DNA of 64,000 bases from Litoreibacter ascidiaceicola (GTDB lineage: Bacteria > Pseudomonadota > Alphaproteobacteria > Rhodobacterales > Rhodobacteraceae), in NCBI RefSeq assembly GCF_900129235.1, contig NZ_FQUV01000002.1, positions 496,001 to 560,000 of the forward strand, given 5' to 3'. Position 1 is the first letter of the stretch; each line of letters begins with the position of its first letter. The position numbers and the translations under genes were made by a program. Below are positions 34,888 through 44,311 of the stretch, piece after piece. The notes beneath the pieces are model-generated. The model had not been told where the DNA came from. It made no database searches and worked only from the letters and a program-made list of their open reading frames with translations.

Positions 34888-36069
34888 TTAGGAGGTCAGC
34901 TCGTAAGCCCGTTCCCCATGCGACGCGAGGTCCAAACCGGTGATTTCGTCCTCTTCCGACACGCGGATTGGCAGGATCATCCTGACCAGAACCACCAAAC
35001 CGGCGGTCACAACAGCCGTCCAGATGCCAACGACCAGCAACCCGCCCAGTTGCGCGGTCCAGCTTGCGTGACCGAACACCGCCAGCATAATGATGCCGAA
35101 GATACCGCCCACACCATGCACCGCAAAAACGTCCAGCGTATCGTCGATTTTGAGGAGGTTCTTCACCACGCCGCATAGCTCTTGGCACATGATACCCGCG
35201 ACGCCGCCAATCAGCATGGCCTCCATCGGCCCGACCGAGCCGGAGGCAGGCGTGATCGACGCCAGCCCCGCAATCGTACCGGTCACCATGCCGACCAGCG
35301 ACGCTTTGCCAAACCGGAACCGCTCCCAAGCGGCCCAAGTTATAGACGCCATCGCTGCCGAGATATGCGTGACCGTGATCGCCATCGCCGCACCGCCATC
35401 CGCCGCCAGTTGCGAGCCGCCGTTGAAGCCGAACCAGCCGACCCACAACATCGCCGCCCCGATCATCACCATGCCGGGATTATGCGGCGGGGTGGTGGCC
35501 TTGCGGCGCGGCCCAAGGAAGACCGCAAGGATCAACGCTGCAATGCCTGCGGTCTGGTGCACCACGATGCCGCCCGCAAAATCGTTGACGCCGTCTTCAA
35601 ACAGCGACCATTCCGCGCCTGCCAGCAAGCCGCCGCCCCAGATCCAATGCGCCACCGGAGCGTAGCAGATCAGCATCCACAGCGACGAGAACACCATGAT
35701 GAACGCGTAGCTGATCCGTTCCACATAGGCGCCGACGATCAGGGCAGGGGTGATGATGGCGAAGGTCATCTGAAACGCAAAGAACAGCACTTCGGGGATC
35801 GTCCCCGACAGGCTGTCCGCTGTCACACCGTTCAGGAACGCCTTATCCAAGCCACCCCAAAACGCGTTGCCTTCGCCGAAAGCGATGGAATAACCGGCGA
35901 CGAGCCACAGGATGCTCATCACACAGGCGATCGAGAAACATTGCATAAAGACGCTGAGCACGTTTCGTGCCCGCACAAGCCCGCCATAAAACAAGGCAAG
36001 CCCCGGCAGGGTCATAAACAACACCAAGGCTGTTGCGACGAGTATCCAGGCGGTATCCGCTCCGTTCAT
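34888..36069 (-). CDS. amt: Ammonium transporter
   Basis: An Amt-family channel of 393 residues with about eleven membrane segments. FYGGLVRARNVLSVFMQ and DFAGGIVVHQTAGIAALI are conserved, with pore histidines in HQTAG and in DVFAVHGVGGIFG. It starts at MNGADTAW, without a recognisable signal peptide. No glnK gene lies beside it, unlike the usual pair. An inverted repeat upstream (36147-36180) may be an operator, and the Ntr regulators are 2 kb away. Confidence 0.9.
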   Translation of the reverse strand: MNGADTAWILVATALVLFMTLPGLALFYGGLVRARNVLSVFMQCFSIACVMSILWLVAGYSIAFGEGNAFWGGLDKAFLNGVTADSLSGTIPEVLFFAFQMTFAIITPALIVGAYVERISYAFIMVFSSLWMLICYAPVAHWIWGGGLLAGAEWSLFEDGVNDFAGGIVVHQTAGIAALILAVFLGPRRKATTPPHNPGMVMIGAAMLWVGWFGFNGGSQLAADGGAAMAITVTHISAAMASITWAAWERFRFGKASLVGMVTGTIAGLASITPASGSVGPMEAMLIGGVAGIMCQELCGVVKNLLKIDDTLDVFAVHGVGGIFGIIMLAVFGHASWTAQLGGLLVVGIWTAVVTAGLVVLVRMILPIRVSEEDEITGLDLASHGERAYELTS

Positions 36070-36146
36070 GAGTTCATCCCTCGTATTTATCCGTTACAGG
36101 GGAGAAACAGGGCAGCGGGCGCGACATAAAGAGGCAAGTGGCCCGC

Positions 36147-36180
36147 GCACTGCTGAAAACCTGAGCGATTCCAGTAGTGC
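36147..36180. repeat. Inverted repeat upstream of amt
   Basis: GCACTGCTG (36147-36155) and CAGTAGTGC (36172-36180) pair in 8 of 9 positions, 16 bp apart. It may be an operator or terminator hairpin; there is no T-run in the amt direction. Confidence 0.35.
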
Positions 36181-36226
36181 TACATTTTTAGGCTGAAACC
36201 ACGGGCGATGCTTTGAAATAGGGCGG

Positions 36227-36697
36227 TTACGAAAGCGCAGCTTTCAGCAACGAATCCAGCGCGTGTGTCACAGTCGCCTGTCGCACCTGCGCCCGTCCAA
36301 GCGGGCCGAACTGCACGGTTTCGGTCACAACACCACGCGCCGTTGCCACGCCGAAGCACACCATGCCTTCGGGTTTGAACTCCGAGCCACCCGGTCCCGC
36401 AATCCCCGTCACGGACACCGCCAGTTCTACGCCGGAGGCCCTTAACGCGCCTTCCGCCATTTCCCGCGCGACCTGTTCGGACACCGCGCCATGCGCTTCC
36501 AGCGACGTCTCGGTCACGCCCAGCATCTTTTGCTTGGCCGCGTTGGAATAGGTCACAAACCCGCACTCCACCACGTCCGATGATCCTGCAATTTCGGTCA
36601 AAGCCCCCGCGATCAGGCCGCCCGTGCAGCTTTCCGCTGTGGCGATGCGCCAGCCTTTGGCGCGCGCCGCCTGCAAGACCTGTGCCGCGTCAGCCAT
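36227..36697 (-). CDS. CinA C-terminal type nicotinamide-nucleotide amidase
   Basis: Hydrolyses nicotinamide mononucleotide to nicotinate mononucleotide in pyridine-nucleotide recycling. Only the C-terminal CinA domain is present, as in PncC, in 156 residues: TAESCTGGLIAGALT (about 21-35), VVECGFVTYSN, SVTGIAGPGG. I start at MADAAQVL (36697), which overlaps the pgpA stop by 8 nt. Confidence 0.9.
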   Translation of the reverse strand: MADAAQVLQAARAKGWRIATAESCTGGLIAGALTEIAGSSDVVECGFVTYSNAAKQKMLGVTETSLEAHGAVSEQVAREMAEGALRASGVELAVSVTGIAGPGGSEFKPEGMVCFGVATARGVVTETVQFGPLGRAQVRQATVTHALDSLLKAALS

Positions 36698-37178
36698 GGG
36701 CCAGCCACGCGCCAATTGCCACGACGATGGCCGCCAGCAGGCCCGCAATCACGTCGTCCAGCATCACGCCCAACGGCCCTTCCTTGCGGTCCGCCCAACC
36801 CACGGGGCCGGGTTTCCAGATGTCGAACAACCGGAACGCGATAAACGCCGTCACCACGCCGGGCCACAGGGTCCAGAACGACGCGCCGGAATGGCTCAGG
36901 CCGACGGCGAGGGGCAAAAGCGCGATCCACTGTCCCACGACCTCGTCGATCACAATCTCGGAGGGGTCGTGGTCGTCCTTGCCTTTGGTCTCCAGCGCGG
37001 TGACGTACCAGCCCAGAACGAACATGATCACCGTCAGCGCCGCCAGCGCCGTGTAGCCACGCCATTCCACGATGCCCCACGCCGCGATCACCGCTGCCGC
37101 CGAGCCCCAAGTGCCGGGGGCAGGGCGCAACAGGCCCACATAGAAGAAGGTCGCCCAGAATTTCGAGACAGAGAACAT
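36690..37178 (-). CDS. pgpA: Phosphatidylglycerophosphatase A
   Basis: Inner-membrane enzyme that dephosphorylates phosphatidylglycerol phosphate. The 162 residues have the family's GLLRPAPGTWGSAAAV at the start, the acidic motif IVIDEVVGQWIALL (about 76-89) and FRLFDIWKPGPVGW, then DDVIAGLLAAIV. It lies between ispDF (4 nt upstream) and cinA (overlapping) on one transcript. Confidence 0.91.
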   Translation of the reverse strand: MFSVSKFWATFFYVGLLRPAPGTWGSAAAVIAAWGIVEWRGYTALAALTVIMFVLGWYVTALETKGKDDHDPSEIVIDEVVGQWIALLPLAVGLSHSGASFWTLWPGVVTAFIAFRLFDIWKPGPVGWADRKEGPLGVMLDDVIAGLLAAIVVAIGAWLAHG

Positions 37179-37182
37179 TCAG

Positions 37183-38322
37183 CTATCCTTTAATCAGCGT
37201 GGCAGACGCCATGCAGGCAATGCCCTCGCGCCTGCCGGTAAAGCCCAGCTGCTCGGAGGTGGTGGCTTTGACACTTACACGGTCCAGCGAAATATCCAGC
37301 AGTTCCGACACCTTCTGACGCATTTTTAAAGCATGCGGCCCGATCTTCGGCTCCTCGCAGATCAGCGTGCAATCCACGTTGGAGATCGCAAACCCCATCT
37401 CGCCCGCCAGATCCCGCGCGTGTTCCAGAAACACATGGCTGGCCATGCCTTTCCATTGCGGATCGCTTGGCGGGAAGTGCTGCCCGATGTCGCCTTGCGC
37501 CAAGGCGCCGTAAATCGCGTCCGTGATGGTATGTAGTCCCACATCGGCGTCCGAGTGGCCTTGCAGCCCGCGTCCATGCGGCACCTCGACCCCGCACAGC
37601 ATCACATGATCGCCGTCTCCGAAGCGGTGCACATCAAACCCGTTGCCAACCCGTATATCCACGGTGTTCTCCATATATTGCTCGGCCCGCGCGAAATCCT
37701 CGGGCGTGGTAATCTTCAGGTTCCGCTCGCTGCCTGCCACGATGACCACGTCCAAGCCCGCCGCGCGGGCGATTTCCACGTCATCGGCCGCGCCTCCGGT
37801 ATGTGCGCGGTGCGCCGCCAGAATGTCCGCCAGATGAAACCCTTGCGGGGTCTGTGCGCGGTATAAATCGGTGCGGTCCTGCGTACCGGAAACTTTGCCG
37901 CCGTCACCGCGCCACAGCGCATCCGTCACCGCCAAGGCAGGGGCCGCGCCTTGTGCTTCGCCCAACGCATCTAACACGCCGTCAATAACGTCAGCGCTCA
38001 CCAAAGGCCGCGCGCCGTCATGGATCAGCACCAGATCAAAGCGGTCCTCGACAGTCTGCAACCCGTTCAGGACCGAGGCGTCACGGGTATCCCCACCAAC
38101 GACCACGCAAACCCCGTCCGGCATCCAGTCCGCAGGCGCGTCGTTAGGGACGACCAAGACAATTTCGTCCACAAACGGGTGCGCGGCGAAGGCGGCGCAG
38201 GTCCAGTCGATGACGCGACGACGCCCAAGCGCTTGCCATTGCTTGGCAATTTCGCCACCCGCGCGGGTGCCACGACCTGCCGCCACGATCACGGCGGCCA
38301 CAGAGGGGCGGTTCAAATCCAT
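37183..38322 (-). CDS. ispDF: Bifunctional IspD-IspF enzyme of the MEP isoprenoid pathway
   Basis: A 379-residue fusion catalysing two steps: formation of CDP-methylerythritol (IspD) and of methylerythritol cyclodiphosphate (IspF). The IspD half (about 1-215) has [18 protein letters not shown] and [10 protein letters not shown]. The IspF half (about 220-379) has [13 protein letters not shown] (metal ligands), [12 protein letters not shown] and [15 protein letters not shown]. The fusion is typical of alphaproteobacteria. The next gene, pgpA, starts 4 nt after the stop. Confidence 0.95.
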   Translation of the reverse strand: MDLNRPSVAAVIVAAGRGTRAGGEIAKQWQALGRRRVIDWTCAAFAAHPFVDEIVLVVPNDAPADWMPDGVCVVVGGDTRDASVLNGLQTVEDRFDLVLIHDGARPLVSADVIDGVLDALGEAQGAAPALAVTDALWRGDGGKVSGTQDRTDLYRAQTPQGFHLADILAAHRAHTGGAADDVEIARAAGLDVVIVAGSERNLKITTPEDFARAEQYMENTVDIRVGNGFDVHRFGDGDHVMLCGVEVPHGRGLQGHSDADVGLHTITDAIYGALAQGDIGQHFPPSDPQWKGMASHVFLEHARDLAGEMGFAISNVDCTLICEEPKIGPHALKMRQKVSELLDISLDRVSVKATTSEQLGFTGRREGIACMASATLIKG

Positions 38323-38493
38323 GAAATTTGTCTATGATGTGCGCGTCCGGAGAACAATGCCCCCGTTACCACCGCCTAATTTTTAGGCAAACTCAAATAA
38401 AGCGGCGTGTTATCGCGAATTCCCTTGCCCCACACGTTGCCAGCACCCTGCGAAGCGGGTAGCCAAGTGATCAAATGCACAAGGATTAGGCGT

Positions 38494-39471
38494 TTGCACA
38501 TCCAACTGGCAAATCATCAGATCGACCCTCCGGTATTGCTCGCCCCTTTGGCGGGGATCACCGATTTGCCGTTCCGCAAGCTTGTGTCGAGCTTCGGCGC
38601 GGGGCTGGTGGTGTCGGAAATGGTCGCCAGTCAGGAAATGGTGCAGGCCAAACCGGGCGTGCGCGAAAAGGCCGAGCTGGGCATGGAATTTGCCAACACC
38701 TCCGTGCAACTCGCGGGCCGCGAAGCCCGCTGGATGGCCGAGGCCGCCCGTGTCGTCGCCGCAAACGGCGCCCGCGTTATCGACATCAACATGGGTTGCC
38801 CCGCCAAGAAGGTCACCAACGGCTATTCCGGCTCCGCGCTGCTCAAAGACCTCGACCACGCCTTGACGCTGATCGACGCGGTGGTCGCGGCGGTGGACAT
38901 TCCCGTGACGCTCAAAACCCGCCTTGGCTGGGATGACGCGCTGCTGAACGCGCCGACGCTGGCGATCCGTGCACAGGATTCAGGGATCCAGATGATCACA
39001 ATCCATGGCCGCACCCGCTGCCAGTTCTACAAAGGCCGCGCTGACTGGACAGCCATCCGCGCGGTAAAGGACGCGGTCACCATCCCCGTCGTGGCAAATG
39101 GCGATATAACAGATGCCGCCACGGCTTTCACCGCCCTCGACGCGTCCGGCGCGGACGGGGTGATGATCGGGCGGGGCGCACAGGGCCGCCCTTGGGCTTT
39201 GGCACAGGTGGCGCACAAGCTTCATGGCACCGACGCGCCGAACGTCCCGAAAGGCACCGCGCTGGCCGATATGGTCGCGGCACATTACGAGGACATGCTC
39301 GATTTCTACGGCCCCGAGCTTGGGCTGCGCGTCTCCCGCAAGCATTTAGGCTGGTATATGGACGTGGCAGGAACCGCCGCCCCGCAGCGCCGCGAGGTGC
39401 TCACCGCAAAATCCGCCGCACATGTCCTCAAGTTGCTGCCGCTGGCACTGCAAAACGGGGCCGCCGCATGA
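38494..39471 (+). CDS. dusB: tRNA-dihydrouridine synthase (DusB/NifR3)
   Basis: An FMN enzyme that reduces uridine in tRNA. Typical blocks are PVLLAPLAGITDLPFR, DINMGCPAKKVTNGYSGSAL (catalytic cysteine in GCPAKK), TIHGRTRCQFYKG and VVANGDITD. I prefer the TTG at 38494 (325 residues) because AAGGA lies 8 nt upstream and the resulting start matches the family; GTG codons at 38467 or 38407 are alternatives. Its stop overlaps the ntrB ATG (ATGA). The nifR3-ntrBC order is the standard Rhodobacter one. Confidence 0.92.
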   Translation: MHIQLANHQIDPPVLLAPLAGITDLPFRKLVSSFGAGLVVSEMVASQEMVQAKPGVREKAELGMEFANTSVQLAGREARWMAEAARVVAANGARVIDINMGCPAKKVTNGYSGSALLKDLDHALTLIDAVVAAVDIPVTLKTRLGWDDALLNAPTLAIRAQDSGIQMITIHGRTRCQFYKGRADWTAIRAVKDAVTIPVVANGDITDAATAFTALDASGADGVMIGRGAQGRPWALAQVAHKLHGTDAPNVPKGTALADMVAAHYEDMLDFYGPELGLRVSRKHLGWYMDVAGTAAPQRREVLTAKSAAHVLKLLPLALQNGAAA

Positions 39472-40544
39472 CCGCCAGCTTCTTTGACACCTTGTGGATT
39501 TCGCTTCCGATCCCGTGTTTGGTCATCGACGGCCAAAGCAACATCGCCGAGATCAATCCGGCGGGCGAGACCTTCATGAACGCCTCCGCCAAATCCCTGC
39601 GCGGCGCTCCGGTCTGGGACAAGCTGCATGTCGACGCGCCACTGGACGAAGCCGTCACCCGTGTGCGTCGAGACAATTCTGCCCTGTTTGTGAACACGGT
39701 CGATGTCGGGTCGGGCGAAAAGCCCCCTGTGCAATGCAACGTGCAGTTGACCACCATCGTCGATCGCCCCGGCTACATCATGATCCTGCTTGAGCCGCGC
39801 GAGATCGCCCATAAAATGGGCCGCGACCTGCAATCCAAAAGTGCGGCCCGTTCTGCCATCGGCATGGCCGAAATGCTGGCCCATGAAATCAAGAACCCGC
39901 TGGCTGGCATTACCGGTGCCGCGCAGTTGCTGGGTATGAACCTGAGCGGCGATGACGTTGAGTTGACCGATCTGATCGTCGAGGAATCCCGCCGTGTGGT
40001 GAAACTGCTCGAACAAGTCGAACAGTTCGGCAATCTGCGCCCGCCCATGCGCACCGCCGTTAACCTTCATGATGTACTTGATCGCGCGCAAAAAAGCGCC
40101 GCCGTAGGCTTTGCTGCACATATGAAGATCAAGGAAAACTACGACCCGTCGCTGCCGTCCACCTTTGCCGATTCCGACCAACTGCTTCAGGTCTTCCAGA
40201 ACCTGCTGAAAAACGCATCGGAGGCCGCAGACAAATCCGGCGGCACGATCGAAATCCGCACCTTTTACGAGATGTCCCTGCGCGTGGAGCGCCCCGACGG
40301 CACCCGCGCCGCAGTGCCGTTACAGGTCGAAATCATCGACGACGGCCCCGGACTGCCGCAAGACCTTGTAGGCGAGGTGTTCGAGCCATTCGTCTCTGGC
40401 CGCGAAAACGGAACCGGCCTTGGGCTGGCGCTGGTCTCGAAAATCATCTCGGAGCATGACGGCTGGATTTCCGTCTCCTCCGTTCCCGGGCGCACAGTGT
40501 TCCGCATCTCGCTGCCCGTCGCCCCGAAACAGCACGACCTATGA
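39468..40544 (+). CDS. ntrB: Nitrogen regulation histidine kinase NtrB
   Basis: Soluble kinase that phosphorylates NtrC in nitrogen limitation and is controlled by PII. The 358 residues have an N-terminal PAS-like region, the phospho-histidine in MLAHEIKNPLAGITGAAQLL (about 140-155), and an ATPase with NLLKNASEAA, DDGPGLPQDL and GTGLGLALVSKI. The ATG at 39468 overlaps dusB. It runs into ntrC. Confidence 0.94.
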   Translation: MTASFFDTLWISLPIPCLVIDGQSNIAEINPAGETFMNASAKSLRGAPVWDKLHVDAPLDEAVTRVRRDNSALFVNTVDVGSGEKPPVQCNVQLTTIVDRPGYIMILLEPREIAHKMGRDLQSKSAARSAIGMAEMLAHEIKNPLAGITGAAQLLGMNLSGDDVELTDLIVEESRRVVKLLEQVEQFGNLRPPMRTAVNLHDVLDRAQKSAAVGFAAHMKIKENYDPSLPSTFADSDQLLQVFQNLLKNASEAADKSGGTIEIRTFYEMSLRVERPDGTRAAVPLQVEIIDDGPGLPQDLVGEVFEPFVSGRENGTGLGLALVSKIISEHDGWISVSSVPGRTVFRISLPVAPKQHDL

Positions 40545-40570
40545 CCCACCCGAAAGAGAGCACCTGACCC

Positions 40571-41941
40571 ATGGACGGCACCGTACTTGTCGCAGATGAC
40601 GACCGCACCATTCGCACTGTTTTAACCCAAGCGCTGACGCGGGCAGGGTGCAAGGTTCACGCCACCTCGTCGCTGACCACGCTGATGCGGTGGGTCGGAG
40701 AGGGGAAGGGCGATCTGGTAATCTCCGACGTGATGATGCCGGACGGGAACGGACTGGAAATGCTACCCGCCATTCGCGACCAGCGTCCGTCCTTGCCGGT
40801 GATCATTATCTCGGCTCAAAACACGATCATGACCGCCATTCAGGCGACCGAGGCTGATGCCTATGACTATCTACCCAAACCATTCGACCTGCCAGATCTG
40901 ATGAAGCGCTCGGCGCGTGCGCTGGACCGCAAGCGGGTCGTCTCCAAACCGCGCAACGCGGACGAGCCCAGCAGCGAAGGCAGCGACTTGCCCTTGGTGG
41001 GCCGTACACCGGCCATGCAGGAGCTCTACCGTCTGGTGGCCCGCGTGATGAACACCGATCTGTCGGTGATGATCACCGGCGAAAACGGCACTGGCAAGAG
41101 CCTGATCGCCCGCGCCATTCATGACTTTTCCGACAGGCGCAATCTGCCGCTGGTGACCGCCACGCCCAGTGATCTGGCCGCGATGGAGGGGCCTGCAACC
41201 ATGCTCAGCCGCGCCCGTGGTGGCTCGATCCTGTTTGACGAAGTGTCCGATCTTGATGGCGACGCCCAAGCGCGCATCGTACGGATGCTCGACAGCTTAA
41301 CGGATGACGCACCGCGCATTCTGGCGACATCACAGCAGGACCTGATGGCCAAAATGGAATCCGGTGACTTCCGGCAAGACCTGTTTTATCGCCTTTGCGG
41401 CGTGACTGTGAACGTGCCCTCCTTGCGCGAACGAGTCGAAGATATTCCGCTTCTAACCCAGCATTTCTTGCTGAAAGCTGAACGCGACGGCACACCTTCG
41501 CGACAATTTTCCAACGATGCGTTGGAAATGGTGCGCACTTACAGCTGGCCCGGCAATGTGCGGCAGCTGGAAAACACCGTGCGCCGTTTGATGGTCACCG
41601 CCGCCGAGGACGAGATCGGGCGCAGCGATGTCGAGCAGGTTCTCGGCAGTCAGCCCGAGACCGAACCCTTGATGGGTGGTGCCACGGCCGACAAGTTATC
41701 TGCGTCGGTCGCCCTCCATCTGCGGCGCTACTTCGATCTGCATGGCGGCGTGCTGCCACCACCCGGCCTGTACCAGCGCATTTTGCGCGAGGTGGAGCTG
41801 CCATTGATGGAAATCGCCTTGGAAGCCACAGGTGGAAATCAGGCTAAATGTGCCGATTTACTTGGCATCAACCGCAATACCTTGAGAAAAAAGGTGACAG
41901 ACCTCGATATTCGCGTGACACGGCGCCGCAAGTTGATGTAA
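40571..41941 (+). CDS. ntrC: Nitrogen regulation response regulator NtrC without GAFTGA loop
   Basis: A 456-residue activator. Receiver (1-120) with D53 in [10 protein letters not shown] and K103 in YLPKPF. AAA+ domain (about 142-370) with Walker A GENGTGKS (170-177) and Walker [10 protein letters not shown]. The sigma-54 contact loop GAFTGA expected near residues 195-217 is absent, that segment being shortened ([12 protein letters not shown]). A Fis-type HTH ends the protein ([16 protein letters not shown]). In Rhodobacter capsulatus NtrC also lacks this loop and works with the housekeeping sigma factor, so the same is likely. Confidence 0.93.
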   Translation: MDGTVLVADDDRTIRTVLTQALTRAGCKVHATSSLTTLMRWVGEGKGDLVISDVMMPDGNGLEMLPAIRDQRPSLPVIIISAQNTIMTAIQATEADAYDYLPKPFDLPDLMKRSARALDRKRVVSKPRNADEPSSEGSDLPLVGRTPAMQELYRLVARVMNTDLSVMITGENGTGKSLIARAIHDFSDRRNLPLVTATPSDLAAMEGPATMLSRARGGSILFDEVSDLDGDAQARIVRMLDSLTDDAPRILATSQQDLMAKMESGDFRQDLFYRLCGVTVNVPSLRERVEDIPLLTQHFLLKAERDGTPSRQFSNDALEMVRTYSWPGNVRQLENTVRRLMVTAAEDEIGRSDVEQVLGSQPETEPLMGGATADKLSASVALHLRRYFDLHGGVLPPPGLYQRILREVELPLMEIALEATGGNQAKCADLLGINRNTLRKKVTDLDIRVTRRRKLM

Positions 41942-41973
41942 AACCGCAACAGTCACCGTGACGATTGAGCCGC

Positions 41974-44286
41974 ATGGACGGTCCAACGATCACATCAACA
42001 AGACGTGGCAAGGCGGTAAGAAAACAGATGAAAACCCAAAACGGGAACCACAGTCGCGCTGCGACTTGGGACAGGCTGAATCGGTTGCGCAAGCAACGCC
42101 GGGTGCAGAATTTTGCCACCTTCGGGCTTGTTGCAATGGGTCCTGTGCTGGCCGTTCTGACCTATATGGGTCTTGGCCCGTTCGAGTTGGACCCGACATC
42201 CCACGGCATCCGCCTGATCCTTTTGGCCGATCTGGTCTACGTCCTCGCCGTGGCCACGCTGGTGGCGCAGAAGGTCGGGAAAATTGTCGCTTCCCGCCGT
42301 GCCAATTCTGCCGGATCGCAGTTGCATTTGCGCCTCACAGGGGTTTTTGCCCTCGTCGCCCTGATCCCGACCATTCTGGTGGCAATTTTTGCAGTGGTGA
42401 CCCTCAATTTCGGCTTGGAGGGCTGGTTTTCGGATCGTGTAAGAAACGTCGTCGGCACTTCACTATCTGCCGCGCAGGCCTATGAGCAAGAGCAGCATGA
42501 CGACCTCAGCGAGGACGCATTGCGTCTGGCGGGTTACATGAATATCGCCAAGCAAACCACGAATTTCATTTCAGATTCTGACCTCCGGCAGGTGTTGACC
42601 CAAGCGCAGGAACAAGTGCAGCGCGGGTTGAAAGAAGCGTTTATTGTCGACGGGGCCGGCAACCTCAAAGCGCGCGGCAACCGATCGTACCGCTTCGATT
42701 TCGAGCCGGTGCCGGAAGCCGCGTTCAAGGAAGCGCAGAACAATAAACCCGTGGTCATCGAAGACTGGCCGAATAACGAGTTCCGGTCCCTGTTGCGCCT
42801 GACCGCCTATCCCGACCGCTATCTCTATATCAGTCGCACGGTGGACGGCGAAATCCTCAGCTTGCTGGATCAAACGCAAGAAACCGTCCGTCTGTATCAG
42901 CAATTGGAAAACGACCGGGGCAGGCTGCTGTTCGAGTTCGGTCTGATCTATCTGGGCTTTGCTTTGATCCTGATCCTCGCCGCAATCTGGCTTGGCCTGT
43001 GGTTTGCGGAACGCCTTGCGCGGCCTGTTGGCCAGCTTGCAAGTGCCGCGCAAAGGGTCGGCGCGGGAGATCTGGATGTGCAGGTCATCGAGGCGAAAAG
43101 CGACGACGAGATTGCCCTTTTGGGGCGTCTTTTCAATCAGATGACCCGCGAACTTAAAGTCCAAAGAGACACGCTGCTCAGCACGAACGAACAAATTGAG
43201 CGTCGCCGCCGACTGTTTGACTCGGTGCTATCCTCGGTGACCGCCGGGGTGATTGGCCTCGACGCAGACAACCAGATCACATTCATGAACCGGTCCGCCT
43301 TGCGCCTGCTTGATCTGGAGGACGAGACCGACCTTTCATCGACCTTGGATGACGTGGTGCCGGAATTCGGATCGGTGCTGACCAACCTGATCGAAACCGG
43401 TGCTGAAACAGCGCAAGAAGAGATCAAGGTCACCCGCCGGGGCCAGTTGGAAAGCCTGCTTGTGCGCATTGCCACACGGACTTCCGAATACGGCGATCTG
43501 GAAGGCTACGTGTTGGCCTTTGACGACGTGTCGGAGCTGGTCAGCGCGCAAAAGATGGCGGCCTGGGGCGATGTGGCCCGCCGGATTGCCCATGAAATCA
43601 AGAACCCGCTCACTCCGATCCAGCTGTCCGCCGAGCGGCTCAAGCGTAAGTTTACCCCGCTTGCAGGTGATCAACTGGAAAGCCTAGAGCAATACACCGA
43701 CGTGATTATCCGCCAAACCAACGATTTGCGGCGCATCGTTGACGAATTCTCGAAATTCGCGCGAATGCCGGAACCCGAACTGCGCGAGACTGATCTGATG
43801 AAACTGATCAAGGACGCTGTGGTGCTTCAACAGTCCGGCCAGCCCGGCGTTGAAATCACTTTGGACAGCAGCGAGCCAGAAATTCTCGCGGAACTGGACC
43901 AGACGATGATCGGGCAGGCGCTGACCAATCTGATCAAGAACGCCGGCGAGGCGATCGAGAGCTATCAGGAAGCGGGCGCGCCGGAGGGCCACACGCCGCA
44001 AATCAAACTGGCGGTCAAAACCAGCGAGAAGGACGTGACATTGACCATTTCGGACAATGGCGTCGGTCTGCCGGAAGACCGCGCGCGGCTGTTCGAGCCG
44101 TATGTAACCACCCGCGCGAAGGGCACCGGCCTTGGCCTGCCCATCGTGAAGAAGATTATCGAAGAGCATGGTGGCAGTCTTGTGCTGCGCGACGCCGATC
44201 CCTTCGACGACACAGGCCATCAGGGCGCAAAGGCAGTGGTAAAACTGCCGCGCCTGTCAGCCGCTAAACGCAAAAACGTGGCCTGA
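41974..44286 (+). CDS. ntrY: NtrY membrane sensor kinase
   Basis: Membrane partner of NtrX, sensing nitrogen or redox state. About 770 residues: three to four membrane segments (about 35-150), a periplasmic region, a further segment (LIYLGFALILILAAIWLGLWF, seen as LILILAAIWLGLWF), HAMP (ERLARPVGQLASAAQRVG), a PAS domain (GLDADNQITFMNR), the phospho-histidine in IAHEIKNPLTPIQLSAERL and an ATPase with NLIKNAGEAI and DNGVGLP. Starts at 41965 (TTG), 41974 (ATG) or 42028 (ATG) are all possible. Confidence 0.93.
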   Translation: MDGPTITSTRRGKAVRKQMKTQNGNHSRAATWDRLNRLRKQRRVQNFATFGLVAMGPVLAVLTYMGLGPFELDPTSHGIRLILLADLVYVLAVATLVAQKVGKIVASRRANSAGSQLHLRLTGVFALVALIPTILVAIFAVVTLNFGLEGWFSDRVRNVVGTSLSAAQAYEQEQHDDLSEDALRLAGYMNIAKQTTNFISDSDLRQVLTQAQEQVQRGLKEAFIVDGAGNLKARGNRSYRFDFEPVPEAAFKEAQNNKPVVIEDWPNNEFRSLLRLTAYPDRYLYISRTVDGEILSLLDQTQETVRLYQQLENDRGRLLFEFGLIYLGFALILILAAIWLGLWFAERLARPVGQLASAAQRVGAGDLDVQVIEAKSDDEIALLGRLFNQMTRELKVQRDTLLSTNEQIERRRRLFDSVLSSVTAGVIGLDADNQITFMNRSALRLLDLEDETDLSSTLDDVVPEFGSVLTNLIETGAETAQEEIKVTRRGQLESLLVRIATRTSEYGDLEGYVLAFDDVSELVSAQKMAAWGDVARRIAHEIKNPLTPIQLSAERLKRKFTPLAGDQLESLEQYTDVIIRQTNDLRRIVDEFSKFARMPEPELRETDLMKLIKDAVVLQQSGQPGVEITLDSSEPEILAELDQTMIGQALTNLIKNAGEAIESYQEAGAPEGHTPQIKLAVKTSEKDVTLTISDNGVGLPEDRARLFEPYVTTRAKGTGLGLPIVKKIIEEHGGSLVLRDADPFDDTGHQGAKAVVKLPRLSAAKRKNVA

Positions 44287-44311
44287 GGGCCGTTTATTAA
44301 GGAGCAGAAAT

